The notes below the pieces were generated by a model. The model was given only the letters and a program-made list of their open reading frames with translations. It was not told the DNA's origin and searched no databases. DNA of 64,000 nt, taken from the NCBI RefSeq assembly GCF_001653235.2, contig NC_035794.1, positions 2,604,001 to 2,668,000 of the forward strand, given 5' to 3'. Positions 21,407 through 32,800 of the stretch are shown piece after piece. Position numbers and translations under genes: made by a program. Positions within the stretch are counted from its first letter, which is position 1. Each line of letters opens with the position of its first letter. The DNA is from Pochonia chlamydosporia 170. Taxonomy: Eukaryota; Ascomycota; Sordariomycetes; Hypocreales; Clavicipitaceae.

Positions 21407-23560
21407 TTTTGACTGATGGAATGTTTGATTTGTAGGCTATGACTTGTATGGCTAACTGAGTGCTCGTAACTAGATGAACAGTTTGAAGTAGAGTGCTTTG
21501 ATGGGTGTTCTTTTAGGGGGATTGATTCGATGTTTCGACGTTTCGAGATTCGAATGAACTGCTAGCCTGGTGTCCCTTGGATGGAAATGCATGGTACAAT
21601 ACGCCTCGCCCCAGGCGTTGTGAATTATCCGATATGCACAAGTACTATACATCCTGCTTCCACTACCAGCGAGCATAAATACGACGGCGCAGAGCGATAA
21701 TTTCTTGCAGAGTCTACGGAGTAGATGAGATTGCCTTGCGGACAAATACTGTGTTGGCAGCCCAACCTGGAGTCGCATCACTTAAATGACAAGTTAGAAA
21801 TCAAGGAATTCAGGGTCTCAAGATGTGCTAGTGTCTTCTTGGCTCCATTAGGCCAAATGGCAATCTCGCAACCTGATGACCGTCCGTTTCGGGATAGTGC
21901 CAACCTGGTCAATGAACCCCTGACAACTTACTTGACACTTCATCTGTCCATCGGAAATAAAACGAATTGGGCTTGACGGCACATGAGATTCTCGGTGTAG
22001 AGATGATGGGTTGGTTTTGTTCACAAGGATGCACGAGACAAAGGGGCCGACAGTCGCGCATCGGATTGATCTTCGGCCCTGTTGCCGCCATAGGACATTT
22101 CCTCAGTGGTGCCTTGACAGGCTTCGCTTCCGAGGCGGGGGTTTGATCGGCGTGTCGTGTTCAAACGGATGGAAGACGTCCCTGAGAGTTTGGTGCACTT
22201 TGAGAGCGTGGTGTCTCTGCTTCAATCTCAAACAGCATCAATATGCGTGTAGTTGGGCCATTGAAGCCGAGGCTTGGCTTCTAGCCTGTTATCGTGCTGT
22301 GTGACATTCGGAAATGTGGTCAGGTTGTGCCGGTACTAAGTTTCATCTTTCTGCGTGGAGGTCGTTGAAGTAATAACCTGGGTGAAGCATTCTAAATCCT
22401 ACTTGCGAGGGGAGGCATTGGGGCATCGGAGTGGTGAATTCCACACAGACTTCCAGTCCAACATGGCAAGAGCGACTCAACACCTGCATTGGCGACGACA
22501 GCTGAGGGCCAGGCAGTTTCTACCTCAACGCCAGAATCTCTTCCCATGATATCACTCCCCACTCCATCAGCAGTTAAATCATGTCTACAAGCACCTGCTC
22601 CGTATTCTCTCCACATTGGACCAGTTTACTGGCGTTGATGACCCGTTGTTCCTAGCTGTCCCTGCCAACCGCCTAGCGCCGTCTCCTGAATCGTCATCTC
22701 ACTGCACACAGGAGAGCCTGCCAACCGAGACCCAGACTGATTGATCCCTCCACTCTGGTGCCCCCCCTTGCTTGATTGCTTGAGGTCCCCGTTCGACAAC
22801 TGTCAGGGGCCTTGCCGTGGAGGCACTTCGCATTCTATTACTGTTTGTTCCAGCTCACGACTAATATTCCAAACACTGTCATTTTTTGTTTCCAAACACG
22901 GCTGCATTTATTGCTGCTGCTTCAGGACCAACCCACGACGCTGGGCCGCGCGAATCCCCTGGACATCGATACATAGCGCCCCAAGGCAATCATCTACTTG
23001 TCATCGCAGGCATTCGCCAAAGACTTTACGCCACCAGCCCCTATTCCCACCCGTCGTGGCTGGCTGTTCTTTCATCGCCATAGCATCACCCCCGAAACTG
23101 TGCACAGTCGAACCGCCTCGCATCCTGACTACGCCCGCACTGTCCTGCGAGTGCTGCAATTCAACAATTACCACGGGGCAGCTCCTCGTGCTCGGTTGGC
23201 AGCTCCGTGGCGAAACACCATCGACTCGATAGTTCTCGACAGCCAGCGAGGATACGAGGCGTCGGCTTGTGCCGAGGAACCTAGGCATCAGCAGAGAGGC
23301 GAACGTACATCTTTTCTCCTTGCATGGCACTGGCGCCGCTTTGACATTGCGAGTTAAAATAGACAGAAGGGAAGCCAGCAACAAAGCCGCTCTTCCACCC
23401 AGAATCTCTGAGCCACGGTAGACCCTTGCTACCTGTGACACAAAGGCCCCGGCTGCATCGTTCACCATGCGAGCGGCCTTGGGCCAGCATTTGATCGTTT
23501 TTACGAGTTTCACATAGGTAGCTTTCTGTCTTGTTACCATCACAGCCGCAGATCACAACC
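21407..23560. other. 2.1-kb divergent region upstream of the formin gene
   Basis: No gene I can support. Several short ATG ORFs within 22740-23530 are probably in the formin leader, which would then be long and contain upstream ORFs. C/T-rich tracts around 22660-23050 resemble fungal 5' leaders. Confidence 0.45.
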
Positions 23561-26500
23561 ATGTCATCGGCAGACAAATCGAGGCAGTCGTCTGGGGGGC
23601 GATCCCTTTTCTCCAGAAGTAAGAACAAGGACAGAAGAACGACAGATGTCGACCACCTCGACGCCCCGAGCGCTATGAGCTTTCGAGCCTCACGGCACAA
23701 AAGAGATTCGTCCTCTGTATCCATAGATATACCTGCAACTGCTGATCCGGGAGTCAACATGATGGCTGGAGTGATAACATCGATCCCCTATGATAATATT
23801 CCTCCTGGTTCACGATCTCCGATCCCCGTCGATTACCTCCCCAATTCCGACCAAGCGCCAGCACGCCGAGATCCCTTACCTCACCAACTTAACAAGAGCG
23901 GCATGGACTTCCACCAGTACCCCTCGTTCGATCCGGCAACCCCTCGGCCGAGGGAATCCAATATGACCATGGCTTCGACTGGTCGGCAGGCACAGTTACA
24001 GCAATGGGGTCCTGCACGAGGAAGTGTTGCTAGCACAATCAACGGCTCACACACGTCACGATACGAATCATATCTGAGCGCCAACGACGGCCGCAGCTCC
24101 TATGACACCCAAAGCTTATATTCAGGTAATGCTAGCAATCGAGATGTTGGAGGGATGATACGCTCATCGCAGTTAGCATTACCAAGCGCCTCGTCGCAGA
24201 GCTCCTACGGCTCCCACCGCGACTCTAACCGACTCACCAAATTTCCGGGTCCTTTTCTCACCGCACACGAAGGCTTCCACTTTCCGAAACCAGACGATGA
24301 TAACGTTATCGAGCAAATGTTCTTGCAGCTCATGCAAAAACGAGGATGGCACAACCTGCCCGAGCAAGCTCGACGACAAATGATGGCCTACCCACCGCAA
24401 AAGAAATGGACACTCCTGTATCAAGACCGCCTGACGGAGTGGCAGGGAGAACAAAAGCGACGGCAAACTGCTCGATCCAACCAGTTTTCAGCACCAGATA
24501 TTACGACCTACTCCGACGAGGAGGGTACGCCAGAATGGTATGTGCGAAAGGTCATGGAAGACAAGCTCGACACCAAAGGACTGGGAAGTCTCGAAGTCAA
24601 CTTGCGGACACAGCAAATAGGTTGGGTAAAGCGGTTTGTCGAGTGTCAGGGACAAGTCGCTTTGGTCACGTTGCTACTAAAAATCAACCGCAAGACATCC
24701 GCCGGACCGCCTCCCGACAGTTTACGAGCCGAGAAGAACATGGACAAGGGATACGACATCATCAAGTGTCTCAAGGCGCTTATGAACAACAAGTTTGGTG
24801 CCGACGATGCCTTGATGCAACAAAAAGTTCTAGTAGCACTTGCGACCTGTCTCATCTCGGCACGAATCACAACTCGAAAGCTCGTGAGCGAAATTCTGAC
24901 CTTTTTGTGCACCTGGGGTCGTGAAGGTGAGGGCCATGTCAAGGTGATCCAAGCCCTGGACGAGCTCAAGACCCAATCCGGGGAAAATGGCAGATTTGAT
25001 GCTTGGATGCGCTTGGTGGAGGTTACCGTCGATGGCCGAGGCAAGATGGGCAGTCTGGTCGGCGCCAGCGAAGAAGTACGAACAGGCGGTATTGGCATGG
25101 AGAATCTGCTCATGGAATACGCCGTCACGACTATGATGCTCGTCAACATGCTGGTTGATGCTCCGGAGCACGATCTTGAACTTCGAATTCATATTCGAGC
25201 TCAATTCACGGCATGCGGAATCAGGCGGATCCTGACCAAGATGGAGGGCTTTCAATATGAGCTCCTCGACAAGCAAATTGAGCGATTCCGGACCAATGAG
25301 GCGATTGACTATGAAGATATGCTTGAGAGGGAGAATAGCAGCATGAAGGATAGCGTCGAGGGCGAGGTCAAGGATCTGACTGATCCAGTTCAAATTGCCG
25401 ATGCCATTCAGCAACGCATCCAAGGAAGCAAGGCACAAGACTACTTTGTGTCGGCACTGCAGCATCTCATGCTCCTCCGTGCTCAAGATGGTGAAGAACG
25501 TCTGCGCATGTTCCAACTGGTTGACTCAATGCTGAGCTACGTCGCCATGGACCGGCGCCTGCCCAACATGGATCTCAAGCAAAGCCTCAACTTTACCGTC
25601 CAAAGCTTGCTTGATAAGCTTCACACGGATTCAGAGGCTCGGCAGGCCCAAGATGAGGCTCTCGAGTCGCGGCAGATAGCAGAAGCCGCCATGGCCGAGC
25701 GTGACGAAATGCGGGCCAGGCTGGAGCTTGGAGCGGATGGGCTGGTCAAGAAAATGCAAAAGCAACTTGACGAGCAGGCTCGGTTTATTGAAGCTCAAAA
25801 GAGGCAAGCAGAGGGCCTCAAAGCAGAGCTGAGCAATGTCCAAACCGTCCGCGCCAAGGAAGCTCAAAGGAACGAGTTGGAGACGCGAGAGTTGTACCTA
25901 ATGTTGAGAGATGCGCAAGATATTGCAGCCTCCAATGCTCTCAAAAGCAACAAGCCAAGCAGCGGGGAAAATGATAATGGTATCAACACCAAGGAAACCG
26001 CCACCCAGATGCAGGGCATTCTGGATCGCGAGAGACTCATGGAGCGCCTTCAAATGCAGTTGGAGCGGCAAAAGACGCAATACAAGCTGGAAGGACGTGT
26101 CTGGGGCGATGCCGGCGGTCCTTCTGACCGGTTGCGAGCCTTGCGGGAAGAAATGGACGACGACAACCTGGAATCACCCGCTGGCAGCGGGACACCTCCT
26201 CGCGATTTCACCAACAGCGTCTTGGGCAGCACCATTCGCCAGACAAGGATCCCTCGGAAACCACTGTACTCTGACAGAAATGGCGAAGATGAAACTATTA
26301 CAGAAGGCGAAGAAACCGAGGGCGACGAAGGTGTCATTTATGAGCGTCCTCGTATCGTTGAGATGAAGCGGCCCATGATTGATCCTAAGCAGCAAGCCGG
26401 TCTAGTTAACGAGATAGGCTCCAAGATCAAGAGATATGAGGGCAGCGACTCAGAAGATGTAGATGGCGACGCCACCCCATCTCATCCCAGCTTGGAGTCC

Positions 26501-28780
26501 TCAACACCATTGACTTCAGCCGATGGCGAGACGCCAAAGCCCGAATCCGTAGCAGCAGCAGGCCCTCCTCCTCCTCCACCACCACCTCCGCCTCCGATGC
26601 CAGGTCAAGTCCCTGGTGCTCCTCCTCCTCCTCCTCCTCCTCCACCTCCGCCACCGCCTATGCCTGGCCAGATCCCGGGTGGTCCTCCTCCGCCGCCTCC
26701 ACCACCTCCTATGCCTGGATCGGGCTCGGCCGGTTCCATGCCACCGCCACCGCCGCCTCCGTTGCCGGGAGCGATGCCTTCGGGCAACTTCTTACCCCAA
26801 AAGTCGACCTATACCACACCAACCATTGGTCTCCCAGTTGCACGACCAAAGAAGAAGCTCAAGGCTCTGCATTGGGAGAAGGTCGATACACCCGAGACGA
26901 GTCACTGGGCCGCACATGCTCCGTCTGCTGAAGAGCGCGAAGAGAAGTATAATGAGCTCAGCAAAAAGGGTATCTTGGACGAGGTTGAGAAACTCTTCAT
27001 GGCAAAGGAGATTAAGCAGTTGGGCGGTGGAATGGCAAAGAAGGGAGACAAGAAGCAAATTATTTCCGCTGATCTGCGCAAGGCATATGGTAAGTGGGCA
27101 CAATGCAGATTTAAGTTTTTACATCTTTGCTGGCAGCTGCTAATGAAATGGGACACAGAAATCGCTTTTGCCAAGTTTTCACAACATTCTGTGGAAAAGA
27201 TTGTGCAGATGATCATCCATTGCGACCCGCAAGTGCTTGACAACCAGGTCGTCATGGAGTTCCTGCAAAAGGACGATTTGTGCAATATTTCCGACAACGT
27301 ATCGAAACAAATGGCACCATACAGCCGAGATTTGACTGGGCCCGATGCGAAGAGCCTGGAACGCGAGCAGGACCCCTCAGAGCTGACAAGACAGGACCAA
27401 ATCTACTTACATACGGCGTTTGAGTTACATCACTACTGGAAGAGCCGTATGAGGGCTTTATGGCTGAGCAAAAACTTTGAGGCGGATTACGAGGAACTCA
27501 ACCAGAGAATTAACCAGGTTGTGACAGTTTCAGAGAGTCTTCGCGACTCCGTGTCGCTCATGAATGTCCTCGGCCTGATTCTTGATATTGGCAACTACAT
27601 GAACGACGCCAACAAGCAAGCGCGTGGTTTCAAGCTCAGCTCTCTTGCCCGATTGGGCATGGTCAAGGATGACAAGAACGAGTCTTCTCTGGCCGATTTG
27701 GTAGAGCGAATAGTCCGAAGCCAGTACCCCGAATGGGAGGGATTCGCCAGTGACATTGGTGGTGTGGTGACGGCCCAAAAGGTGAACGTGGAACAGCTGC
27801 AGACCGATGCCAAGAAGTACATTGAGACGATTCGCAATGTGCAAATGTCGCTGGATTCGGGCAACCTCAGTGACCCGAAGCAATTCCATTCCGAGGACCG
27901 TGTGAGCCAAATCGTGCAGCGATGCATGAAGGAGGCCCGACGCAAGGCTGAGCAGATGGAGCTGTATCTCGACGAAATGATGAAAACATACAAAGACATC
28001 ATGGTATTTTACGGAGAGGACCCCACCGACGAAAATGCCCGACGAGACTTCTTTGCCAAACTGGCCAACTTTTTGATGGAGTGGAAGAAATCCAAGGAGA
28101 AGAACATGCAGCTTGAAGAGATGAGGAGACGTAATGAGGCGTCGATGAAGCGCAAGCACGCCGCTCAGAAGGGGGCAGCGGCAGCAGCACTTGGCGAAGG
28201 AAGTGCTTCACCAACAAGTACGGGCGCCATGGACTCTCTGCTCGAGAAGCTCCGAGCGGCGGCGCCACAGGCACGGGATCAGAGAGATCGAAGACGTCGC
28301 GCACGTCTCAAGGACAGACATCAAGTGCGTGTGGCTTCAGGGCAAAAGATTCCCGACCTGAACGAGATACCCGAGGCCGAGGCCGGCTTCCAAAGCACGG
28401 AGAAGACGATTGACGAGGAGGGCAACCCGGTCGTTAGCCCAGGTCTGAGCTCACCGAGAGAAGGCGACGATGATGTTGCTGATCGAGCCGCGGCCATGCT
28501 GCAAGGCATGCGGGGTGATGGAGACGATGATGCGGTAAAGAGGGAAAGCCTGCGGCAAGCACGGAGGCAAACGGCAGAAGAAGAGCGTCGGTTACGAAGG
28601 CGCAGGAGAGAGAAGGCTGGCACCAGCCAAATAAGTGAGACCACCAAGGAAGAAGCAGCCGTTGAAGACAGTACAATGGCCGACGTACCAGAAACGGTGG
28701 ACGAAGAGGCGGAGAAAGACACAGAGACAGAAGATGGGCATAAGGAGGGAACAAAGGACGAAGAGACCAAGGAGTCGTAG
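23561..28780 (+). CDS. sepA: Formin, SepA / Bni1 type
   Basis: Exons 23561-27089 and 27159-28780; 1716 aa. Domains in order: a disordered Ser/Arg head; GTPase-binding/FH3 armadillo region, residues about 231-667 (IEQMFLQLMQKRGWHNLPEQ); a coiled coil, 694-844; FH1, 1001-1074, with five or so runs of 7-14 prolines that bind profilin-actin; FH2, about 1084-1500 (KKKLKALHWEKVD at its start, GNYMNDANKQARGFKLSSL in the core); and an autoregulatory DAD, GAMDSLLEKLRAAA near 1532, followed by RRRRAR. Bni1/SepA nucleates unbranched actin at the hyphal tip and septum and is opened by Rho GTPases. The 69-bp intron (27090-27158) has no stop and is a multiple of three, so an unspliced reading hides it. Removing it gives RKAYEIAFAKF, as in other formins. 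About 170 charged residues follow the DAD. I used the ATG at 23561; the frame is open to 23531. Confidence 0.95.
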   Translation: MSSADKSRQSSGGRSLFSRSKNKDRRTTDVDHLDAPSAMSFRASRHKRDSSSVSIDIPATADPGVNMMAGVITSIPYDNIPPGSRSPIPVDYLPNSDQAPARRDPLPHQLNKSGMDFHQYPSFDPATPRPRESNMTMASTGRQAQLQQWGPARGSVASTINGSHTSRYESYLSANDGRSSYDTQSLYSGNASNRDVGGMIRSSQLALPSASSQSSYGSHRDSNRLTKFPGPFLTAHEGFHFPKPDDDNVIEQMFLQLMQKRGWHNLPEQARRQMMAYPPQKKWTLLYQDRLTEWQGEQKRRQTARSNQFSAPDITTYSDEEGTPEWYVRKVMEDKLDTKGLGSLEVNLRTQQIGWVKRFVECQGQVALVTLLLKINRKTSAGPPPDSLRAEKNMDKGYDIIKCLKALMNNKFGADDALMQQKVLVALATCLISARITTRKLVSEILTFLCTWGREGEGHVKVIQALDELKTQSGENGRFDAWMRLVEVTVDGRGKMGSLVGASEEVRTGGIGMENLLMEYAVTTMMLVNMLVDAPEHDLELRIHIRAQFTACGIRRILTKMEGFQYELLDKQIERFRTNEAIDYEDMLERENSSMKDSVEGEVKDLTDPVQIADAIQQRIQGSKAQDYFVSALQHLMLLRAQDGEERLRMFQLVDSMLSYVAMDRRLPNMDLKQSLNFTVQSLLDKLHTDSEARQAQDEALESRQIAEAAMAERDEMRARLELGADGLVKKMQKQLDEQARFIEAQKRQAEGLKAELSNVQTVRAKEAQRNELETRELYLMLRDAQDIAASNALKSNKPSSGENDNGINTKETATQMQGILDRERLMERLQMQLERQKTQYKLEGRVWGDAGGPSDRLRALREEMDDDNLESPAGSGTPPRDFTNSVLGSTIRQTRIPRKPLYSDRNGEDETITEGEETEGDEGVIYERPRIVEMKRPMIDPKQQAGLVNEIGSKIKRYEGSDSEDVDGDATPSHPSLESSTPLTSADGETPKPESVAAAGPPPPPPPPPPPMPGQVPGAPPPPPPPPPPPPPMPGQIPGGPPPPPPPPPMPGSGSAGSMPPPPPPPLPGAMPSGNFLPQKSTYTTPTIGLPVARPKKKLKALHWEKVDTPETSHWAAHAPSAEEREEKYNELSKKGILDEVEKLFMAKEIKQLGGGMAKKGDKKQIISADLRKAYGKWAQCRFKFLHLCWQLLMKWDTEIAFAKFSQHSVEKIVQMIIHCDPQVLDNQVVMEFLQKDDLCNISDNVSKQMAPYSRDLTGPDAKSLEREQDPSELTRQDQIYLHTAFELHHYWKSRMRALWLSKNFEADYEELNQRINQVVTVSESLRDSVSLMNVLGLILDIGNYMNDANKQARGFKLSSLARLGMVKDDKNESSLADLVERIVRSQYPEWEGFASDIGGVVTAQKVNVEQLQTDAKKYIETIRNVQMSLDSGNLSDPKQFHSEDRVSQIVQRCMKEARRKAEQMELYLDEMMKTYKDIMVFYGEDPTDENARRDFFAKLANFLMEWKKSKEKNMQLEEMRRRNEASMKRKHAAQKGAAAAALGEGSASPTSTGAMDSLLEKLRAAAPQARDQRDRRRRARLKDRHQVRVASGQKIPDLNEIPEAEAGFQSTEKTIDEEGNPVVSPGLSSPREGDDDVADRAAAMLQGMRGDGDDDAVKRESLRQARRQTAEEERRLRRRRREKAGTSQISETTKEEAAVEDSTMADVPETVDEEAEKDTETEDGHKEGTKDEETKES
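26560..26780 (+). repeat. Polyproline FH1-coding tract
   Basis: CCT/CCA/CCG codon runs separated by GQVPG-, GQIPG- and GSGSAG-type linkers form a locally repetitive, strongly strand-asymmetric (C-rich) stretch within the formin gene. It is liable to slippage and length variation. Confidence 0.8.
27090..27158 (+). other. Stop-free, in-frame intron in the formin FH2 domain
   Basis: GTAAGT donor at 27090, CTAAT branch-like site at 27140-27144 and ACACAG acceptor ending at 27158. Length 69 nt. The reading frame stays open through it, so retention would insert 23 residues (GKWAQCRFKF...) within FH2. Confidence 0.88.
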
Positions 28781-29042
28781 GTGCTTTAAGAGAAGAACTG
28801 CATATAGCGTCCGTACGTAATGTTTATATTGGCATATCTTTGCTCTTCAAACGGCTGCGTTTCTGGTGAGCACCCTTGTAGAATCATATTTGGACGTGTT
28901 TGTGCCACGGTGCAGAAGCCATCGGAAGACTGGCATGGTAGGGGTCATTATCTTTATTCATAAACAGCTTCGTCTATGCCTGTCCCAAAACGCCATATTC
29001 CGACACAATTTTACAGGGCACACCCTCAGCCAAACAGTGAAA

Positions 29043-29738
29043 CTACCTCCCCGGGCTCAGTGGCCTGTTGAACCCTCCTTGTCGGTTCATATACTGCCTA
29101 TACTCGAGCTTCTTTTCCTTCCTCACAGCCCCGGCATTATTACCCGACACCTTCTTCCCCTTTGTTGTGCCGAATCCCCCAAAGCCCATCATTGCCTGCA
29201 TGGCAGCCATGTCGTCGTCCCCTTGTAGCTCTCCGTCTTCAGCGTCGTCCTCATTCGTCATGGGGGTATCGTCGCGAGACTGGTCGCGCGATGAGGGGCT
29301 GCGCCGGCGGCTGGATGATGCTTGTGGAGGGGGTTTATCGGAACGGGAGCGCGTTGGTAGTGTGGATGAGGGTGGTGGACTTGTGGTGTTTGGTGATGCG
29401 GACCGGGGACGAGTATCTCGTCGGGGGCGGTCTCTGTCATCGTAGCGGCGGGAGTCTCTGGGGGATCTGTCTCGTCCTCGGCCCCTGCCGCGACCGCCGC
29501 CGCGACCTCTGTATCGTCTGTCGGGGGATCTGGAGCGGTCATTTTGACGATTTCCGCGGTCGGGAGATCGGGATCGTGACCGGTAGCGTTTGGGACGATC
29601 GGAGTCTCTGTCTCTGTCTCTGTCCCTTTCACGATCGCGGTCACGGTCGCGGTCTCGGTCTCTGGGCCGGTGTGGGCGGTCTGATTCATCCCACATTTGG
29701 CGGCTGTCTGGCCGACGGGGGCGGCGAGAGTCGCTCAT
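29043..29738 (-). CDS. U4/U6.U5 tri-snRNP protein, SNRNP27 family
   Basis: Single exon of 231 aa. I start at [14 protein letters not shown] (29738); the frame extends to 29837, but those 33 residues look like leader. Residues 1-140 are an RS/RD-repeat region ([31 protein letters not shown]), typical of splicing factors. The C-terminal 55 residues hold the conserved SNRNP27 domain: [15 protein letters not shown] followed by [15 protein letters not shown]. The human 27-kDa protein is a component of the tri-snRNP, active in pre-mRNA splicing in the nucleus. It is convergent with the formin gene (262 bp apart) and divergent from glucosidase I. Confidence 0.9.
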   Translation of the reverse strand: MSDSRRPRRPDSRQMWDESDRPHRPRDRDRDRDRDRERDRDRDRDSDRPKRYRSRSRSPDRGNRQNDRSRSPDRRYRGRGGGRGRGRGRDRSPRDSRRYDDRDRPRRDTRPRSASPNTTSPPPSSTLPTRSRSDKPPPQASSSRRRSPSSRDQSRDDTPMTNEDDAEDGELQGDDDMAAMQAMMGFGGFGTTKGKKVSGNNAGAVRKEKKLEYRQYMNRQGGFNRPLSPGR

Positions 29739-30144
29739 GTTGGCGTGATGAGTGCAGAATTTGGATACGGTCAAGGCTGGCAGGCTGGTTGAGATTCTGA
29801 TATGGTGTTGTGGTGGAGGGGGGTGTGCACCAGCCAAGGACTGACATCAAAAAGATGGGCGTGGCTCAAGATGGCCTGTGCTGCCCCTGGATCAGGATCA
29901 TTCAATGGCCCCTGGCTTCGCTCCCCGCACGCCCCAAGCTAGCTTGAGACTCAACACACCAGACCAGACCCAAAATCCACCGCCGACGTCAGCCTTGCAT
30001 GGTGGTAGTGTTGAACGTGGCCTCAGGAGCACAGCTTGCGAACCTACATTTGTCCAATGACACTGCGATTGTAGCCAAGGCGGCTTTTCTATTCTCTGTT
30101 GATTTCGATCCATGGTTTGTTGAACGCTGCGAGATTCGGACAAC
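29739..30144. other. Divergent promoter between SNRNP27-like and glucosidase I genes
   Basis: About 400 bp with C/T- and CA-rich leader sequence; no gene seen. Confidence 0.5.
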
Positions 30145-32768
30145 ATGACTAGGTTCACCCAATTGGTGGTGGCTGCGGCGGCAACGCTTGCTGCTGGAAC
30201 GGCTGCCACTGGCGATGCTTCGGTTCTGACAGGCGAGATTGGCCGCCAGAATAACGAGAGCTTGTTCTGGGGCCCTTATAAGCCTAATTTGTATTTTGGC
30301 GTCCGACCTAGATTACCGGAGAGCCTGTGGACGGGCTTGATGTGGGGGAGAATAGAAGAGTACAACGATGTCAAAGATGGTAAGAAACGCCTCGCCTTGA
30401 GCCCACTGCTCTTCGTGGCGCAATACTGACTGGTGTGGTGATTTAGGCCTGAGATACACCTGCGAGCAGGGTGAAGATATTCGCGGCTACGGATGGGACG
30501 AGTACGACGCACGAAGCGGTGGCGTTCAGACGATTCACGACACAGGTAACAAGATTGACATTACGACGTCGTTTGTCAAGGTCCCAGGTGGAAGCAAGGG
30601 CGGCAGCTGGGCTGCTAGAATCAAGGGCAAACTGCACGACGATGCGCCGGCGAACCACAAGACGGTCGTGTACTACTACATCGCACAAGAAGGGCAGGGT
30701 GAGCTCGTGGCCCAGGGTGAGGGGAGCGAACTTGGGTACAAGGGCGATGTGACGTTTACCGGAAAATCCGAGTCCTTGGGTGACTACAAGCTGGTAGTGA
30801 CCGAAGGCAATGGAAAGCACCCTACTGGCGAGCATGAGATTTCTGCCACTCGACCCGGCGACGTTACGCTCGTGCATAGCTCACAAGTTTCAGAGGAGGC
30901 CATTTGGCAGGCCATGCCGTTGCTGTTCCAAAAGTTGCAGACTGCTGCCCTGGCGGTGCAGGAGGAGTATGGCATGGAGAATGCGCCGCCGGCGTGGCAG
31001 GTCTATCGCATGCCGCACCAGCCTGGCAGTGGTAATTCGCACATCATCCAGAGGACGTACGAAGGCTCGTTTGAGTTTGATGTTATTTTCTCATCGGGGT
31101 CTGCCGGGAAGCAGTTGAGCAAGGATGATGTCACCAAAGCTATATCAAGTGTGTCAGGTGCGTTTGCTGAAAGGTTTTCGAGCATTTTCGAGCTCAAGAA
31201 GCCCTTCAAAGCCGAAAAGTACCAGGAGTTTGGAAAGAGCATGTTTTCCAACCTCTTGGGCGGAGTGGGATACTTTTACGGAAAGCAAATGATTGATCGG
31301 TCGTATGCGCCTGAGTACGAAGAGGAGAATGAAGGGTTTTGGGACGAAACGGCTGCGGCTAGAGAACGCAAAGCTCAGACGCTCGAGGGCCCGTATGAGT
31401 TGTTTACGAGTGTGCCGTCGCGACCGTTCTTCCCTCGAGGTTTTCTGTGGGATGAAGGTTTTCACCTTGTCCCCATTGCGGACTGGGATATGGATTTGAC
31501 TCTAGAGGTCATTAAGAGCTGGTACAATACCATGGATGAGGATGGCTGGATCCCGCGAGAGCAGATCCTTGGGCCAGAAGCCCGAACCAAAGTCCCTGAA
31601 GAGTTCCAAGTCCAGTACCCGCACTATGCTAACCCGCCCACGCTGTTCCTCGTGATTGAGGACTTCATGGAGCGTCTTCGCAAGACCAACGGGACACAGC
31701 CTTCCGGCAAAGAGCAGCTGGCAAAGGGTAACCGAAACCCGCTGCACACGGCTCATTTGGACAATTGGGAGCTGGGCGAGGACTATCTCCGAAAGATTTA
31801 CCCGCTTTTGAAACGCCAGTACGACTGGTTCCGCAAGACGCAACGCGGAGACATCAAGGGCTACGACAGAGATGCCTATTCGTCAAAGGAAGGCTACAGG
31901 TGGCGAGGAAGATCTGAGTCCCACGTCTTGACCAGCGGCCTTGACGATTATCCCCGCGCGCAGCCACCGCATCCTGGCGAGCTGCACGTCGACCTCATGT
32001 CGTGGGTTGGCTTGATGACCAAGTCGTTGAAGAACATCGCGGAAGCCTTGGGAATGGATGAAGATGTGGCGGAGCTGAACAAGAACCTGGATGCCATTGA
32101 ACACAACCTCAACGACCTGCACTGGTCAGAAAAGGACGGATGCTACTGCGACGCGACGATTGACGACTTTGAGGAGCACCAGCTTATTTGCCACAAGGGC
32201 TATGTATCGCTCTTCCCGTTCTTGGTAGGGCTGCTCAAGGCAAACGACGCCAAGCTGGGCAAGACGCTGGACCTGATTGCGGACGAGGAGCAGCTCTGGA
32301 GCCCGCACGGAATCCGCAGTCTTAGCAAGCAGGATGAGTTTTATGGAACGGGCGAGAATTACTGGCGCAGCCCGGTCTGGATGCCTATGAATTACATGGT
32401 TGTGAAGCAGCTGCAGGTAAGCTTAATATTTCCTAATTACTTACGCATGAATGAGGATGGGACGAATGGACGGACGGACATATCGTTTCCCGGGCACGAA
32501 CGGAGCTAACCGAAGTGAACTGCCGTAGAACGTTGCCAAGCAAGAGGGTCCGTACCGCAACAAGGCACGCGACATGTACAACCGGCTCCGAAAGAATCTC
32601 GTGGACACCGTCTACAAGAGCTGGAAGGAGACTGGATTCGCATGGGAGCAGTACAATCCCGAGACGGGGGCGGGACAGAGGACGCAGCATTTCACAGGGT
32701 GGACCAGTCTTGTGGTCAAGATTATGGCCATGGACGAGTTGAGTGGACAGGAGCGAGATGAGCTGTAG
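30145..32768 (+). CDS. CWH41: Mannosyl-oligosaccharide glucosidase I (GH63)
   Basis: Exons 30145-30379, 30447-32416 and 32529-32768; introns of 67 and 112 bp; 814 aa. An N-terminal hydrophobic segment (QLVVAAAATLAAGTAAT) targets the ER. The N-domain opens with NNESLFWGPYKPNLYFGVRPR, a GH63 hallmark. The (alpha/alpha)6 catalytic domain includes PRGFLWDEGFHLVPI near residue 412, which carries the proposed acid Asp, and ENYWRSPVWMPMNYMV near 720. The C-terminal exon (NPETGAGQRTQHFTGWTS) completes the barrel and holds the region of the second catalytic acid. The enzyme trims the outermost glucose from Glc3Man9GlcNAc2 on new glycoproteins, the first step of N-glycan processing and calnexin entry. 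The unspliced middle ORF stops before exon 3. Confidence 0.94.
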
Positions 32769-32769
32769 G

Positions 32770-32800
32770 AGGGCAGGCAGGCAGGCAAGCAGGCAGCAGT
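32770..32800. repeat. GGCA tetranucleotide repeat
   Basis: Five or six imperfect GGCA copies just after the glucosidase I stop codon. Confidence 0.7.

Noticed and set aside
22741..23232. 163-codon ORF upstream of the formin
   Set aside because: Cys/Pro/Ser-rich reading typical of translated C/T-rich leader; overlaps other frames of equal quality.
24346..24924. 192-codon plus-strand ORF in another frame of the formin
   Set aside because: Fully inside the FH3-coding exon, and the main frame there has clear formin homology features.
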